64,000 nt of DNA from Chitinophaga sp. CF418 (GCF_900142925.1 NZ_FRCN01000003.1:24597-88596), one strand, 5' to 3'; shown: positions 44,736-55,218, numbered from the stretch's first letter. Made by a program: numbers and translations. Notes: a model not told the origin generated them from the letters alone.

Positions 44736-47700
44736 ATGGAACTACTCGCTTGCGGCAAAGTACCCGCCAGGGGAAGGCGTTTGCCTGCCAAATTGCTACT
44801 AATTATGAGGATCACTGCTACTCTGCTTCTTATAGGCTCATTGCATGTATGTGCTGCCGGTTTTTCTCAAAGCCTGACCATTTCATCAAAAAGGATCACG
44901 CTTGAGAAAGTATTCAGGTACATTGAGGCCCGCACTGACTATTCTTTCCTGTGGAATGAAACCGTGCTGGATAAATCCACTGTTATCAGCATAGATATTA
45001 AAGATGCTTCCCTTACCACCGCCCTGAATGAAAGTCTGAAGGGCTTACCGGTTACCTATACTATCCGGGAAAAAGTGGTACTGATTGAAGCCGCGCGCCA
45101 GCAGCAGCGGGACACAACGCCATCCGCCAGTTTTCTCCTGCGCGGAAAGGTGACTGATGAAAACGGTGTGCCACTGCCCGGAGCAACGGTTGCCATCAAG
45201 GGCACAACAAATGGCGCCATTACCAATGAAAAAGGGGAATTTACCCTGCAACATGCAGCGGCTAATATCACAATAATCGTTTCATTTATTGGCTATACCG
45301 AAAGGTCCATTGCTGTAGGCAACAGAAACCAGATTACAGTAGCCCTCTCTGCGGCCGGTACCACCCTGGGTGGTGTGAATGTGGTGAGTGTTGGTTATGG
45401 TACCCTGAATAAGAAAGAAGTGTCCAGCGCCATTACCCATCTTACATCCAAAGAGCTATTATCTGTAGGTGGCAACGGTGCATTGATGTCCATGCAGGGC
45501 AAAGTGGCTGGTCTTACCATCGCCAACAGCGCCGCAGCGGACCCCAATTCTACGCCTAGCATACAGTTACGCGGTGTTTCCTCCCGTAATGCAGGACTTG
45601 GACCTTTATACGTGATCAACGGCGTTCCCGGAGGGAATATAGATAACCTGAACCAAAACGACATTGAGTCCATAGATGTGTTGAAAGGTGGTGCAGCTTC
45701 TGCTATATATGGTACACGTGGCAGCAACGGCGTAATCGTTATCACGACCAAGAAAGGTACTGGCGATTCCCGTCTGTTTTACGACGGATATATGGGACTG
45801 GATTTCATCACCAATAAATTGTCTGTGCTTTCCAGGGATGAGTTCCTGGCACATAAACGTGGGGTAGACCATGGCGGCAATACAGACTGGTTAAACGCGG
45901 TAAGCAGGAACCCTGCCCTATCGCAGAAACATACGCTGCAGTTTTCCGGTGGATCGGATCGTACCAACTTTATGGCATCCGCAGATTACCGGAAGGCCAA
46001 TGGAATTGACTACCGGTCTTCCAAAGAAGAATACGGTGCACGTGTCAACCTGAACCACAGTTCTGCTAATGGCCTCTACAGCGTAAACCTGAATGTAGCG
46101 CCGAGAATGGCAAAAACCAACATGGCGGATTATTCAGGATTCAACTATGCACTGACGCTAAATCCAACCCTGTCTCCCTATGACAGTACAGGCAAATACG
46201 CTTATATCAGAACCGGCTTTTTCTCCAACAATCCTGTGGAGGCAGCCAGGACGGTACTGGCACAGCAGGATATCAAATACCTGGACATCAACGGCTCCTT
46301 TAAGATAAACCTGTTGAAGAACCTGAATACCATCCTCACGGTAGGTCAGGTAAATTCCGTTTTCCGCGAAATGCATTTTACGCCCAGCACCAATACCAAC
46401 GTAGCTGCTATCAATGGAGGCACTGGCAGAAATACCGCCTCACAGAAATATGATGAGAACGACCAGAAGAGCTTCGAATGGATCGGCAATTACTCGCTGG
46501 ATTTTGGCAAACACGCTATCAGGCTGCTTGGCGGCTATTCCTTCCAGCAGTTTACCTATTCCGGCTTGTCTGGTTCCAACGAAAATTTCCCATCAGATGT
46601 GCTGACCTGGAACAACCTGGGCTCGGGCTTGTGGAACCTGGAGGAAGGACAGAACAATGTTGGATCGTACAAGAACAGCTCCAGGCTGGTGGCTTTCTTT
46701 GGTCGCGTAAACTATGACCTCGACCAGAAATATTTCCTGTCGGCCAGCATCAGAAGAGAAGGCTCTTCCAAGTTCGGACGCAATAACAAATGGGGATATT
46801 TCCCGGCGGTATCAGCAGCATGGAGGATCAGCGAGGAAAAATTTATGCAGGGTATTTCCTGGTTGAATGAGCTAAAGCTTAGAGCCGACTATGGAGAAAC
46901 CGGCAACCAGGATTTCGATAACTATCTGTCGCTGGATACCTATAGCGGTTACGGCTATTATGTATTCAACGGGGTGACCTACCAGGTATGGGGTCCCAGC
47001 CAGAATACCAACTATGACCTGCACTGGGAAAAAGCGCTCAACTTTAACCTGGGCGTTGATTTCGAGGTACTGGACAGCCGCCTTACCGGTAGCCTTAACT
47101 ACTATATCCGCACCAATAAAGACCTGCTGGGATATTACGCCGTGTCAAATCCGCCCAACATTCAGGGTCAGACCTACGCCAATGTGGGTACTATGAAAAA
47201 TTCCGGCCTGGAATTACAGCTGAATGCCAATGTGATAAAGAGGAAGCATTTCAATTACAACATTTCCTTTGCAGGCGCCAGCAACAGTAACAAATTCGTT
47301 TCCTTTTCCAATGAGCTTTTTAAAGGACAGAAATACATAGATGTAGTGGGTATGCCGGCGCCGGGAAGTCCTGGTAACCTGCAGCGTTTACAGGAAGACA
47401 AGCGTATCGGTAGTTTCTATGCACTGAAATCTGCCGGCGTAAATGACAATGGAGCACTGCTGGTATACAATAGAAAAGGTGATATTGTCACTGCTGATAA
47501 AGCTAATAATGACGACAAACAATTCGTGGGCAATGGACTTCCACAATTCACTGCCAGTTTGGGTAATACATTTACCTACAAACACTGGGACCTGAACATT
47601 TTCCTGCGCGGCTCTTTTGGATATAAGGTATTCAACACTGTAGCATTCTACCTTGGTACGCCTGCAACACAGTCAGATGCCAACGTACTGACCACCGCTT

Positions 47701-48011
47701 ATGATGGCAGCAAATATTCAAAGTTGACCAGCGCATCTACCAGTTCAGCCTTGTCTGACTATTTCCTGGAATCAGGCAGCTTTGTCAAGATAGATAACGT
47801 GTCACTGGGTTATACGCAGCCTGTGCGGTTCAGGTATCTAAGCTCTCTGCGCGTATACGTTACCGCAAGGAACCTGTATACATTTACGAAATTTACCGGC
47901 GGAGATCCTGATCTTATTCCGGTGAATGGTTTGTATCCAGGGGTCAACAGCAGCCTGAATTATTATCCCGCCACTACCCAGCTGCTTTTTGGTGCTCAAC
48001 TTAATTTCTAA
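44736..48011 (+). CDS. SusC/RagA-type TonB-dependent transporter with STN domain
   Basis: 1091 residues. After the signal region (ITATLLLIGSLHVCAAGFS) comes an STN signalling domain (LTISSKRITLEKVFRYIEAR; VVLIEA) that contacts FecR, a CarboxypepD_reg-like domain (LRGKVTDENGVPLPGATVAI), the plug (VVSVGYGTLNKKEVSSAITH; LKGGAASAIYGTRGSNGVIV) and a 22-strand-type barrel. It imports oligosaccharides across the outer membrane together with SusD. The gene is 18 bp upstream of the SusD gene. The substrate is unknown; no glycoside hydrolase follows directly. Confidence 0.96.
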   Translation: MELLACGKVPARGRRLPAKLLLIMRITATLLLIGSLHVCAAGFSQSLTISSKRITLEKVFRYIEARTDYSFLWNETVLDKSTVISIDIKDASLTTALNESLKGLPVTYTIREKVVLIEAARQQQRDTTPSASFLLRGKVTDENGVPLPGATVAIKGTTNGAITNEKGEFTLQHAAANITIIVSFIGYTERSIAVGNRNQITVALSAAGTTLGGVNVVSVGYGTLNKKEVSSAITHLTSKELLSVGGNGALMSMQGKVAGLTIANSAAADPNSTPSIQLRGVSSRNAGLGPLYVINGVPGGNIDNLNQNDIESIDVLKGGAASAIYGTRGSNGVIVITTKKGTGDSRLFYDGYMGLDFITNKLSVLSRDEFLAHKRGVDHGGNTDWLNAVSRNPALSQKHTLQFSGGSDRTNFMASADYRKANGIDYRSSKEEYGARVNLNHSSANGLYSVNLNVAPRMAKTNMADYSGFNYALTLNPTLSPYDSTGKYAYIRTGFFSNNPVEAARTVLAQQDIKYLDINGSFKINLLKNLNTILTVGQVNSVFREMHFTPSTNTNVAAINGGTGRNTASQKYDENDQKSFEWIGNYSLDFGKHAIRLLGGYSFQQFTYSGLSGSNENFPSDVLTWNNLGSGLWNLEEGQNNVGSYKNSSRLVAFFGRVNYDLDQKYFLSASIRREGSSKFGRNNKWGYFPAVSAAWRISEEKFMQGISWLNELKLRADYGETGNQDFDNYLSLDTYSGYGYYVFNGVTYQVWGPSQNTNYDLHWEKALNFNLGVDFEVLDSRLTGSLNYYIRTNKDLLGYYAVSNPPNIQGQTYANVGTMKNSGLELQLNANVIKRKHFNYNISFAGASNSNKFVSFSNELFKGQKYIDVVGMPAPGSPGNLQRLQEDKRIGSFYALKSAGVNDNGALLVYNRKGDIVTADKANNDDKQFVGNGLPQFTASLGNTFTYKHWDLNIFLRGSFGYKVFNTVAFYLGTPATQSDANVLTTAYDGSKYSKLTSASTSSALSDYFLESGSFVKIDNVSLGYTQPVRFRYLSSLRVYVTARNLYTFTKFTGGDPDLIPVNGLYPGVNSSLNYYPATTQLLFGAQLNF

Positions 48012-48029
48012 AGTCTAATCCGTCTGAAA

Positions 48030-49745
48030 ATGAAACGTAATATAAAAGGCTGTATTATCCTGCTGGCAGGTCTGCTGCTAAGTGGAAGCTGTACTAACCT
48101 CGATGAAAAATTATATGACAGGATCACTTCCGATAACTTTCTGCAAACAAAGGCGGATGTGATACGCGACTTTCTCCGGCCGTTTGAACATTCCTACTGG
48201 AGCATACAGGGCGGCTCTTCTTTCATGCTACAGGAGAACAGCACAGATGAACTAATGACACTCAACAGGCAGGGCGATTGGTATGATGGCGCGCAATACC
48301 AGCGGGTGCATTATCACACATGGACTCCTAACGACAATTATACCAGCGACGCCTGGAATGCATTCTATCAGGGTATCAACCTCGCCACCAACTCCCTGGA
48401 AGACCTACAGGGCATTCAGAACCCCGGCAAATTCGGGCTCACGCAGGCAGAGTTGGACGACTACATTGCTGAACTGAAAACGCTACGGGCATGGCTCAAC
48501 ATCCGCGTACTTGATTTTTACAGGAACATGGTGATTGTTACCAAAGTAAAAGGAGAAACACAATCCGGACCACAGGTAACACCACAGGAAGCTTTTGATT
48601 TCATTGAAAAGGAACTGAAAGATGCTATCCCTTCCCTGCCCACCAGGCAAGACCTGGGCAGCAACGCCATCGGCCGGTGGACAAAGGGAGGCGCGGCCGC
48701 ACTGCTCGTGCGCCTTTATCTGAATGCAAAGGTATATACCGGCCAGGACAGGTTCTCCGATTGCGCAACCGTATGCCAGGATATCATTGATGGCAAATAT
48801 GGCACTTATGCCCTGGAAAGCAGGTGGGACGCTCCGTTTGACTATAACAACAGGCAATCACCGGAAACCATTTTCGGCTTCCCGGGAAGCTTCGGGCTCA
48901 CACACTGGCAGTATACAGATGGTATGTATTTCTGGATGATGCCTTATCAGGCTACCCGCTATCTTGGCTTTACAGATTTTGGTGAAGCAAACCCCAAGTA
49001 TGCTTTACAGCCAGGCCGGGATGTGGACAGTGTAGAATATCCTTTCGCGTTGGGAAAACCGTTCATAAAGTTCCAGCGTTATCCCGATGACTACCGGATT
49101 AAAAAATACCTGAATCTGGGCAACAGCAAGCGCGAAGGCATGTTTCTATATGGTTACCTGCCTTATGTAAATGCAGACGGGCGGACGGACACTGTAAGAG
49201 GCAATAAGGGCCCCTATCCATTATTCTTACGCGATCAGGTAGGCATGTTCCTGAACACACCACCGGGCACTAAGATCAGCGACAAGGAGTCCAATATGAA
49301 CCATGGCGATCATAACTCAGGCGTTTTCCCGGTAAAATATCCTTATTATCCTAATAATGATGATCATAAGATATCTTCTGCCTATGCAGAGATAAGGCTG
49401 GCAGAGATCTATTATGCTTACGCTGAATGCAAATACAGGGCTGAGGACAGATCAGGTGCAGCCGCCTTGTTAAACGCAGTACGGGCACGCAACTATCCAG
49501 CCGGTTCACCCAGCCTGTACAAGGCCGATGGCAGTCAGCTGACAGACCAGGAGATGCTGGATGAATGGGGCCGTGAGTTCCTGGTGGAAGGCAGAAGGAG
49601 AACTGACCTGGTACGCTGGGGTGTTTTTCATACGGGCACCTGGTGGGATAAACAACCGGACGCTGATGATCATACGACAATATTCCCTATAGGTCAGAAT
49701 GTGCTGAACGCGTCGCGGATATTAAAACAAAATCCGGGCTACTAA
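48030..49745 (+). CDS. SusD/RagB-type surface glycan-binding lipoprotein
   Basis: 571 residues. Lipoprotein signal with lipobox (LLAGLLLSGSC), then LDEKLYDRITSDNFL, the usual SusD start. TPR-like helices (YTSDAWNAFYQGINLATNSL; LDDYIAELKTLRAWLNIRVL) and the C-terminal WGREFLVEGRRRTDLVRWGV block complete the family. It caps the SusC barrel on the cell surface and binds the glycan. It is the last gene of the PUL set; a terminator follows. Confidence 0.96.
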   Translation: MKRNIKGCIILLAGLLLSGSCTNLDEKLYDRITSDNFLQTKADVIRDFLRPFEHSYWSIQGGSSFMLQENSTDELMTLNRQGDWYDGAQYQRVHYHTWTPNDNYTSDAWNAFYQGINLATNSLEDLQGIQNPGKFGLTQAELDDYIAELKTLRAWLNIRVLDFYRNMVIVTKVKGETQSGPQVTPQEAFDFIEKELKDAIPSLPTRQDLGSNAIGRWTKGGAAALLVRLYLNAKVYTGQDRFSDCATVCQDIIDGKYGTYALESRWDAPFDYNNRQSPETIFGFPGSFGLTHWQYTDGMYFWMMPYQATRYLGFTDFGEANPKYALQPGRDVDSVEYPFALGKPFIKFQRYPDDYRIKKYLNLGNSKREGMFLYGYLPYVNADGRTDTVRGNKGPYPLFLRDQVGMFLNTPPGTKISDKESNMNHGDHNSGVFPVKYPYYPNNDDHKISSAYAEIRLAEIYYAYAECKYRAEDRSGAAALLNAVRARNYPAGSPSLYKADGSQLTDQEMLDEWGREFLVEGRRRTDLVRWGVFHTGTWWDKQPDADDHTTIFPIGQNVLNASRILKQNPGY

Positions 49746-49749
49746 CCAG

Positions 49750-49787
49750 CAACGGAAGCCGTCAATTACTTTTGACGGCTTCTGTTG
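49750..49787. terminator. Hairpin terminator after SusD gene
   Basis: GAAGCCGTCAA pairs with TTGACGGCTTC around a short loop (about 49,755-49,784), flanked by CAAC/GTTG-type extensions. It lies between the SusD gene and the convergent SnoaL-like gene and can end both transcripts. Confidence 0.75.
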
Positions 49788-49806
49788 CTTATAAGAACAC
49801 GTTCAA

Positions 49807-50172
49807 TTAATAAAAGAACTGTTCCAATATGATCTTTCCTTCTTTAACCTGGAATATACCAATCTCTTCCAGTTGCACGCGGGATTTATTTTTAAACGTG
49901 ATATCCCTTTTTAGTATCACACTGAAGAAATCTCCTGAGATCAATGGCTCACTGCAGGATTGGCTATGAAGCTCTTCCCGTGATTCACGAAAAGCTACGC
50001 CTTTGGCCACAACGGCTGGTTTCCCTTTTGTGACAATCTGCATTCCCTTTAAGGCTGCATGTTCCGGTTCAACGGATATAACCTTATCATCATAATATTC
50101 ATCCTGTATTCGGATGTATTCGTTTTGGCAAGCCAGCTCATAATATTTGTTTGCAATTTCCTGTGTAGTCAT
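49807..50172 (-). CDS. SnoaL-like/NTF2-fold protein
   Basis: 121 residues, cone-shaped NTF2-like fold: TTQEIANKYYELACQNEYIR helix, YDDKVISVEPEH, then beta strands with FFSVILKRDITFKNKSRVQL and the closing EIGIFQVKEGKIILEQFFY. These proteins act as small isomerases, hydrolases or binding modules; no catalytic residue can be pinned down. Isolated gene, convergent with the SusD gene. Confidence 0.8.
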   Translation of the reverse strand: MTTQEIANKYYELACQNEYIRIQDEYYDDKVISVEPEHAALKGMQIVTKGKPAVVAKGVAFRESREELHSQSCSEPLISGDFFSVILKRDITFKNKSRVQLEEIGIFQVKEGKIILEQFFY

Positions 50173-50304
50173 ATATGTCCGTTTTTAGTATTTAGGACAA
50201 AATTGAATGACCGGAGTGACAACCCTATGTCAGTAGGGGTGGCGACAGGGGAAAATTTTACTTAAAATCATATATGTACCATTTCCAGACTTCCCTACAT
50301 GCAA

Positions 50305-51288
50305 TTATTCTCCATAAAGATTAATAGTAGCCGTTCTATGCAAATCAGCGATCCAATCCTCAGTATATTTTATCAGATCCTTTTTATCCGAACTTGTCTT
50401 CAGTTCACCCTGAGCTCCAAATACAATGAGGCCAAGCGCAATACAATGCGCCATACTAAGCTGTAAAGCCAACCCGGTACTAAAGCCAACGATATAATTC
50501 AAGCGTGCATCCGGAGCCACCTCTATCTCATGATCCACTATTTTGCGGGTGAGAGCAAACTGCTCTTTCTCCGTAAATACCAGCGCATTAGAAGCTGAGT
50601 AAATTAGCACCCTGGCAATATCCATTGTTCTGAAAATGGAATAATATTTTCTCCGGAGATCTATATAGGTCTGCTCTCCTAATGAAGCGTCTTTGCCAAC
50701 ACCATTAAGTATCTTCCACAGGTTGATAGCCTCTCCTTCATCGAGGGCAAAAGTTACCTGTCCATTTAGCGAAAAATCGCTTACAATATCAAGTGCTTCG
50801 CCGACCTGGAAAGATAACTTCTCCACCGGATCTCCAAGGTAGAACAGAAATTCAATGTCAGTTCGTTCAAGCGGTTTGATTACATCATTTAGCAGACCGT
50901 CCCATACGCTCGAAGCACTTGAAATAGCGGCCCAGTTATCAAAACCTACCATACGGCAATTCCTGAATAAGGCCTGAAGTTCTCTGATCACTTCATCCTT
51001 TCTCAGATAGGGCCATAAATACTCTTCTTTTGTCGCTTCCGGAATGTCAATGCGTAATGCATTTAGGGGAGTATGATCATAACTACTGTTCACCATAAGG
51101 CTACGAATACCTAATAGCTGCAATATCTCAGGCAATGTATCTTCCATGATACCCAGGGCATTCCTATGAAGTGCCGTGGCAGAGCGGTTCAGATAAACAT
51201 ATTCCGGAATGGCTTCTTTTTTTATTGTCGTAAGCAAGTCATCCAGTATTGGCCCTACGTTTACTACATTCATGTTGTTCGTTTCCAT
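50305..51288 (-). CDS. Hypothetical protein (327 aa)
   Basis: Not recognised. Begins MNVVNVGPILDDLLTTIKKE after an alternative METNN start. Mixed alpha/beta, with FALDEGEAINLWKILNGVGK, an SIFRTMDIARVLIYSASNAL helix and a C-terminal hydrophobic helix (STGLALQLSMAHCIALGLIV) that could be amphipathic rather than membrane-spanning. No signal peptide. It stands alone on the minus strand. Confidence 0.5.
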   Translation of the reverse strand: METNNMNVVNVGPILDDLLTTIKKEAIPEYVYLNRSATALHRNALGIMEDTLPEILQLLGIRSLMVNSSYDHTPLNALRIDIPEATKEEYLWPYLRKDEVIRELQALFRNCRMVGFDNWAAISSASSVWDGLLNDVIKPLERTDIEFLFYLGDPVEKLSFQVGEALDIVSDFSLNGQVTFALDEGEAINLWKILNGVGKDASLGEQTYIDLRRKYYSIFRTMDIARVLIYSASNALVFTEKEQFALTRKIVDHEIEVAPDARLNYIVGFSTGLALQLSMAHCIALGLIVFGAQGELKTSSDKKDLIKYTEDWIADLHRTATINLYGE

Positions 51289-51746
51289 CAGGTAAGTTTT
51301 GAATGGGGGTATTTATATTCCATTTTTCCCTAACTATTTCTTGCAACAGATATGCCACCGAATATAACAAATGATTATCAATATTTTAAGCAAATTATTC
51401 TTCCGCTCAGTACACTAAATATCGCGTCATGACGATGAGATTCACGAAATATAGTGACCAGAAATACTCAATAACGATTACTCTTTTTTGGCACCTTACA
51501 TAATATAATTTTCGATTCTTAGATGATTTTTGATATATTTAAGTAGCCCAAATAGTTAACCATGAAGAAAGCGCCAAGTACACAGTTGCCCGGTTAGACC
51601 TCAGCCAAAATTCAGGGTAGAGACCATTTCCGCAGAAGCTACGTTCACATACAGACTATCAACCTGTTTTCCCGTTTGTGACACCGATCCTCCGCACCTC
51701 AAGCTTACTACAGCATTCTTTCTTTTTTAATATAAACCCTACTTAC
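51289..51746. other. Intergenic region between divergent genes
   Basis: AT-rich, with no gene, RNA or repeat that I recognise. It should hold the promoters of the hypothetical gene (minus) and the matrixin-type protease (plus). Confidence 0.4.
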
Positions 51747-53147
51747 ATGAAGAAAATTCTATTCTTTGCATTGTTGTTGTTGTCCGGAAAAATGTATGCC
51801 CAGCTCAAATATGATAACGGCGGTATTTCTGTATCCAATCCCCAGATTGGAGAATTTACGATCCAGGGGAATAGCTGGGATCACCGGATAATCACTTACT
51901 TTTTTCAAAACGGAACAGATGATATTGCAGGCGACCAGGAAAGACAGGCCATCCGGGACGCATTTGCCTTGTGGGCAGCCCAGACTAATCTGGCTTTTGT
52001 AGAGAGTTGTGCAGCTAATGCTGACATCGTCATCAGCTGGGCATCGGGAGATCATGGTGATGGTTTTCCCTTTGATGGAGCAGGCGGTGTATTGGCCCAT
52101 ACTTTCTACCCCCCGCCATCTGGTCCAAACGGCCTTCCGGGAGACATGCACATTGATGATGCTGAGACCTGGACGCTGGGCACCAGAGGTGATGGATCAC
52201 AGCCCATTGACCTGATGTCAGTGGCTGCACATGAAATAGGCCATGCGTTAGGATTGGCGCATTCAACTGTTCAAGGGGCTTTAATGTATCCCTATTATAG
52301 CGGAAGCCATAGATATTTAGCACAGGATGACATCGACGGAATAAGGGCTATTTATGGTGCGGCAAGTGGCAGCCTGTTGACGATCAACGGCAGCAACAAT
52401 GTTTGTTCCCCGAGCGTCTACTCTTTGCCCAATGCTCATGGCGCCCTGGATATTACCTGGACTGTGTCATCAGGCATCGTTACCTCAGCGCCTGCGGGTA
52501 ACCAGGTGACTTTGACAAGAACCGCGTCACTGGCAAATGGAACAATCACCTTAAACGCTTTTATCTGCAACGGCACAGTATTACTGGCCTCCAGGACTAT
52601 CAATGTAGGCCCTGACAGACCTATAGTAAGCGGGGAGTATGATCCGCTGCACAACCGTATTATGGCCAGCGCAAGTTCATCAGGTCCGGGCGTTACTTCC
52701 TACGAATGGCACCTGGATGGACATGTAGTTACAACAACGACTTCCGGCAGTGCAAGGCTTAACATCACTAACAATGATATCTGTAGCCATGAAGTGGCAG
52801 TAAGGGTTAATACGTCTGCCTGTGGAACCTCCGATTTCGGATTTGCCTTCTTTAATTCCTGTACAGCAGATAATTTCAGTGTTTATCCTAACCCTGCAAG
52901 AGGTAGCATAGCCATATCAACTGAGGCGTCACAGACAGCTAAAACCGTGAAACTGGCTGGTACGGGGAAAGATATACGGGAAGTGCGTATTATCAGTCAG
53001 AAAGGTGATGTGGTAAAAATACAAAGATTGGGCGCCGGTATACGGAAAACAACTGTTAATCTCTCTGGTATTCTACCAGGCACTTATATCGTCCGTATTT
53101 TCGACGGTAAACAGTGGGTGGCTAAACAGCTGGTTGTAGTGGAATAA
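51747..53147 (+). CDS. Secreted matrixin-type metalloprotease with type IX sorting domain
   Basis: About 466 residues from ATG 51747 (MKKILFFALLLLSGKMYAQ, a clear signal peptide). The catalytic domain has the metzincin motif HEIGHALGLAHS and the following Met-turn in ALMYPYYSG, as in matrix metalloproteases. Then come an Ig-like part (ITWTVSSGIVTSAPAGNQVT; VTSYEWHLDGHVVTTT) and a C-terminal sorting domain (NFSVYPNPARGSIAIS; GTYIVRIFDGKQWVAKQLVV) that directs type IX secretion to the surface. A decayed paralogue of its C-terminal part lies near 34,700-34,900. The function is probably degradation of extracellular protein. Confidence 0.92.
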   Translation: MKKILFFALLLLSGKMYAQLKYDNGGISVSNPQIGEFTIQGNSWDHRIITYFFQNGTDDIAGDQERQAIRDAFALWAAQTNLAFVESCAANADIVISWASGDHGDGFPFDGAGGVLAHTFYPPPSGPNGLPGDMHIDDAETWTLGTRGDGSQPIDLMSVAAHEIGHALGLAHSTVQGALMYPYYSGSHRYLAQDDIDGIRAIYGAASGSLLTINGSNNVCSPSVYSLPNAHGALDITWTVSSGIVTSAPAGNQVTLTRTASLANGTITLNAFICNGTVLLASRTINVGPDRPIVSGEYDPLHNRIMASASSSGPGVTSYEWHLDGHVVTTTTSGSARLNITNNDICSHEVAVRVNTSACGTSDFGFAFFNSCTADNFSVYPNPARGSIAISTEASQTAKTVKLAGTGKDIREVRIISQKGDVVKIQRLGAGIRKTTVNLSGILPGTYIVRIFDGKQWVAKQLVVVE

Positions 53148-53190
53148 AAAGACGCAACAATGGTTTTGTAAACGCACCTGTCTACTAAAT

Positions 53191-53236
53191 ACAAGGGCAG
53201 ACACTAGTGGATTAATCCGCTGGCCTCTGCCCTTGT
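53191..53236. terminator. Bidirectional hairpin terminator
   Basis: ACAAGGGCAGA (53191-53201) pairs with TCTGCCCTTGT (53226-53236); the interior can form a second stem (AGTGGATTAATCCGCT). It lies between the convergent protease and bestrophin genes. Confidence 0.75.
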
Positions 53237-53276
53237 TGATTATTTGACGCTGTCGTATTTTTCTGTAACAAGGGTA

Positions 53277-54194
53277 TCAATCAATCACCGTACCCCTCAC
53301 CTCTTCAGCACCACTCCATGGCTCTCCAGCCATCTCAGTTAAAGTCCATTCAATCACCCGGCACATCTCATTCAAGGCAAGATCATTCGCCTCCATTCCA
53401 AACGGATCTTCAATCTCATCCGCAATCGCCTCCAGGGCAACAAATGTATAAGCAATAAATGTCACAATAAACGGTGTAAACCAGCTAAGACTATCCACCA
53501 GTCCAAAGGGCAGCAGGAAACAGTATATATACACTGTGCGGTGTAGCAGTACACGATAGCTATATGGGATAGGTGTAGATGCAATCCGCTCACAACCACC
53601 TAATATATCTGAAAGCTTGTCCAGGTTCTGATCAATAGCAGCCTGCTGGATAGTATCTATCTTTCCCTTCAGCTTTAAATGCTGCACCCATTCGGCCATA
53701 AGCCGCATGATAATTACAGGTTTGAACCGCGCTTTCATAACGGTTTCAAACTGCGATTCCGATAGCCTTTTCTTCAGATCATCCTGCGCATCTGTTCCTC
53801 TCAGCTGATGCTTCAGGGCATAAGTGCAAGCGATCAACAGCTGTACAAAGCCAAGGGCCGTCTTGTCGCCCTCTGCGAAGTTCGTAAAAGATAATACTTG
53901 CCGGGCAAGAGAGCGTGTATCATTCAGCAATGCGCCCCATAGCTTACGCCCTTCCCAAAAGCGGTCATAGCTTGCATTATTGCGGAAACCCAGAAAGAGC
54001 GCCAGCGCTATCCCAAACAGCGTGAACGGCGCCGGGTTGAGAGGGATTTTATATGTCAGGAGTGTTCCGTGAAAATAGACTACTCCCACGGCAATAATAA
54101 ACAGTAGTATTAATCGTGGTAATAGCTTGGGGAGTACAGACCCATGCCATACAAATAACATTCTGAACCAATGTTCTCTTTTCCTGATGATCAT
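53277..54194 (-). CDS. Bestrophin-family anion channel protein
   Basis: 305 residues with four membrane helices. Family blocks are clear: WHGSVLPKLLPRLILLFIIA at the start, FTLFGIALALFLGFRNNASY with the SYDRFWEGRKLWG block (about 70-83), and LPFGLVDSLSWFTPFIVTFI before the conserved EIEDPFG near residue 265. Bacterial bestrophins form pentameric channels in the inner membrane. The gene is followed on the same strand by none of the known partners; the DUF72 gene lies 22 bp upstream and may share its transcript. Confidence 0.92.
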   Translation of the reverse strand: MIIRKREHWFRMLFVWHGSVLPKLLPRLILLFIIAVGVVYFHGTLLTYKIPLNPAPFTLFGIALALFLGFRNNASYDRFWEGRKLWGALLNDTRSLARQVLSFTNFAEGDKTALGFVQLLIACTYALKHQLRGTDAQDDLKKRLSESQFETVMKARFKPVIIMRLMAEWVQHLKLKGKIDTIQQAAIDQNLDKLSDILGGCERIASTPIPYSYRVLLHRTVYIYCFLLPFGLVDSLSWFTPFIVTFIAYTFVALEAIADEIEDPFGMEANDLALNEMCRVIEWTLTEMAGEPWSGAEEVRGTVID

Positions 54195-54216
54195 GCTACA
54201 AATTAGCGCTTTATTT

Positions 54217-54972
54217 TTATGTGTTTACAATAAAGTCATTAATCGTCATCAGGTTTTTGAGTGCATCACCGACGGTATTGTTGAAATAAATATAGACAGT
54301 TTTTCCTTCTTTTAACCAGGCATTGATCTTATCTGCATATCCCTGCAACACTTCCGCTGTATACCCGCCTTTATAGTCACCTGTGGGTCCGTGAAATCTC
54401 ACATATTCAAAGTCAAGCCGGGACGTTATGTGAGGAGGAATGGATTTAGGCATATCGTGCATTACCATTGCCGCGTGATATCTTGTTAACAGCTTATATG
54501 TTTCCTTCCGATACCATGATGTATGTCGGAACTCAATACTTAATTTCCATGTTTTCTTCGGATCGCATTGCCGGATGCTCTTCAGCAAACGTTCTAACTG
54601 TGGAAAACTGTCAAAAATAATACTGGCTGGAAACTGTACCAATAAAGCGCCTCTCTTGTTGCCTACCTGGTCAATCACGTGCATAAATTTCTCTACCACC
54701 TCATCTTCAAAAGCAAGCGCCTTATTATGGGTAATCCCCCTGAATACTTTAAATGTAAACTTAAATCCTTCCGGTACTTCAGTTGCCCATCGCCTCGTAG
54801 TTGTATCCATTGGGACCTTATAAAATGAGCTGTTCACCTCAAGACTGTTGAACATAGAGGCATAATATGAAAGCCTGCTTTTATCCTTATAAGCCGGCGG
54901 GAAAGCCAGTTTATTGGCGACGGGCAGCACAAGTCCGCTTGTACCGGAATAGATTTTACCTTTCATATTCAT
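54217..54972 (-). CDS. DUF72 domain protein
   Basis: 251 residues. The DUF72 TIM-barrel-like pattern is complete: YSGTSGLVLP at the start, SYYASMFNSLEVNSSFYKVP, GFKFTFKVFRGITH, LLVQFPASIIFD, LSIEFRHTSWY, FEYVRFHGPTGDYKGGYT and VYIYFNNTVGDALKN. The fold is related to xylose-isomerase-like barrels but the activity is unknown. It directly precedes the bestrophin gene. Upstream lie 246 bp of intergenic sequence leading to the CRISPR locus. Confidence 0.9.
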   Translation of the reverse strand: MNMKGKIYSGTSGLVLPVANKLAFPPAYKDKSRLSYYASMFNSLEVNSSFYKVPMDTTTRRWATEVPEGFKFTFKVFRGITHNKALAFEDEVVEKFMHVIDQVGNKRGALLVQFPASIIFDSFPQLERLLKSIRQCDPKKTWKLSIEFRHTSWYRKETYKLLTRYHAAMVMHDMPKSIPPHITSRLDFEYVRFHGPTGDYKGGYTAEVLQGYADKINAWLKEGKTVYIYFNNTVGDALKNLMTINDFIVNT

Positions 54973-55218
54973 ATTGATCTGAGGGTATTGTTACTACTGA
55001 AAGGTTCAAATATTACGCCAGGAGGCAGTCGCTCTTCCGGATGAAAAGGATGCCAAATACTACAGATAGTTCAGCTAACAAATATTTGATTAAGGCTGGG
55101 GGGATTTTTCCCTATTAACATGTAATTAACTTATTCCAGGACTTCATTTAGTAATATCGTGCCCCTACTATATCCCCATACCTGCTGAATTTTTATTCTC
55201 AATAAATATTGCTCAGCT

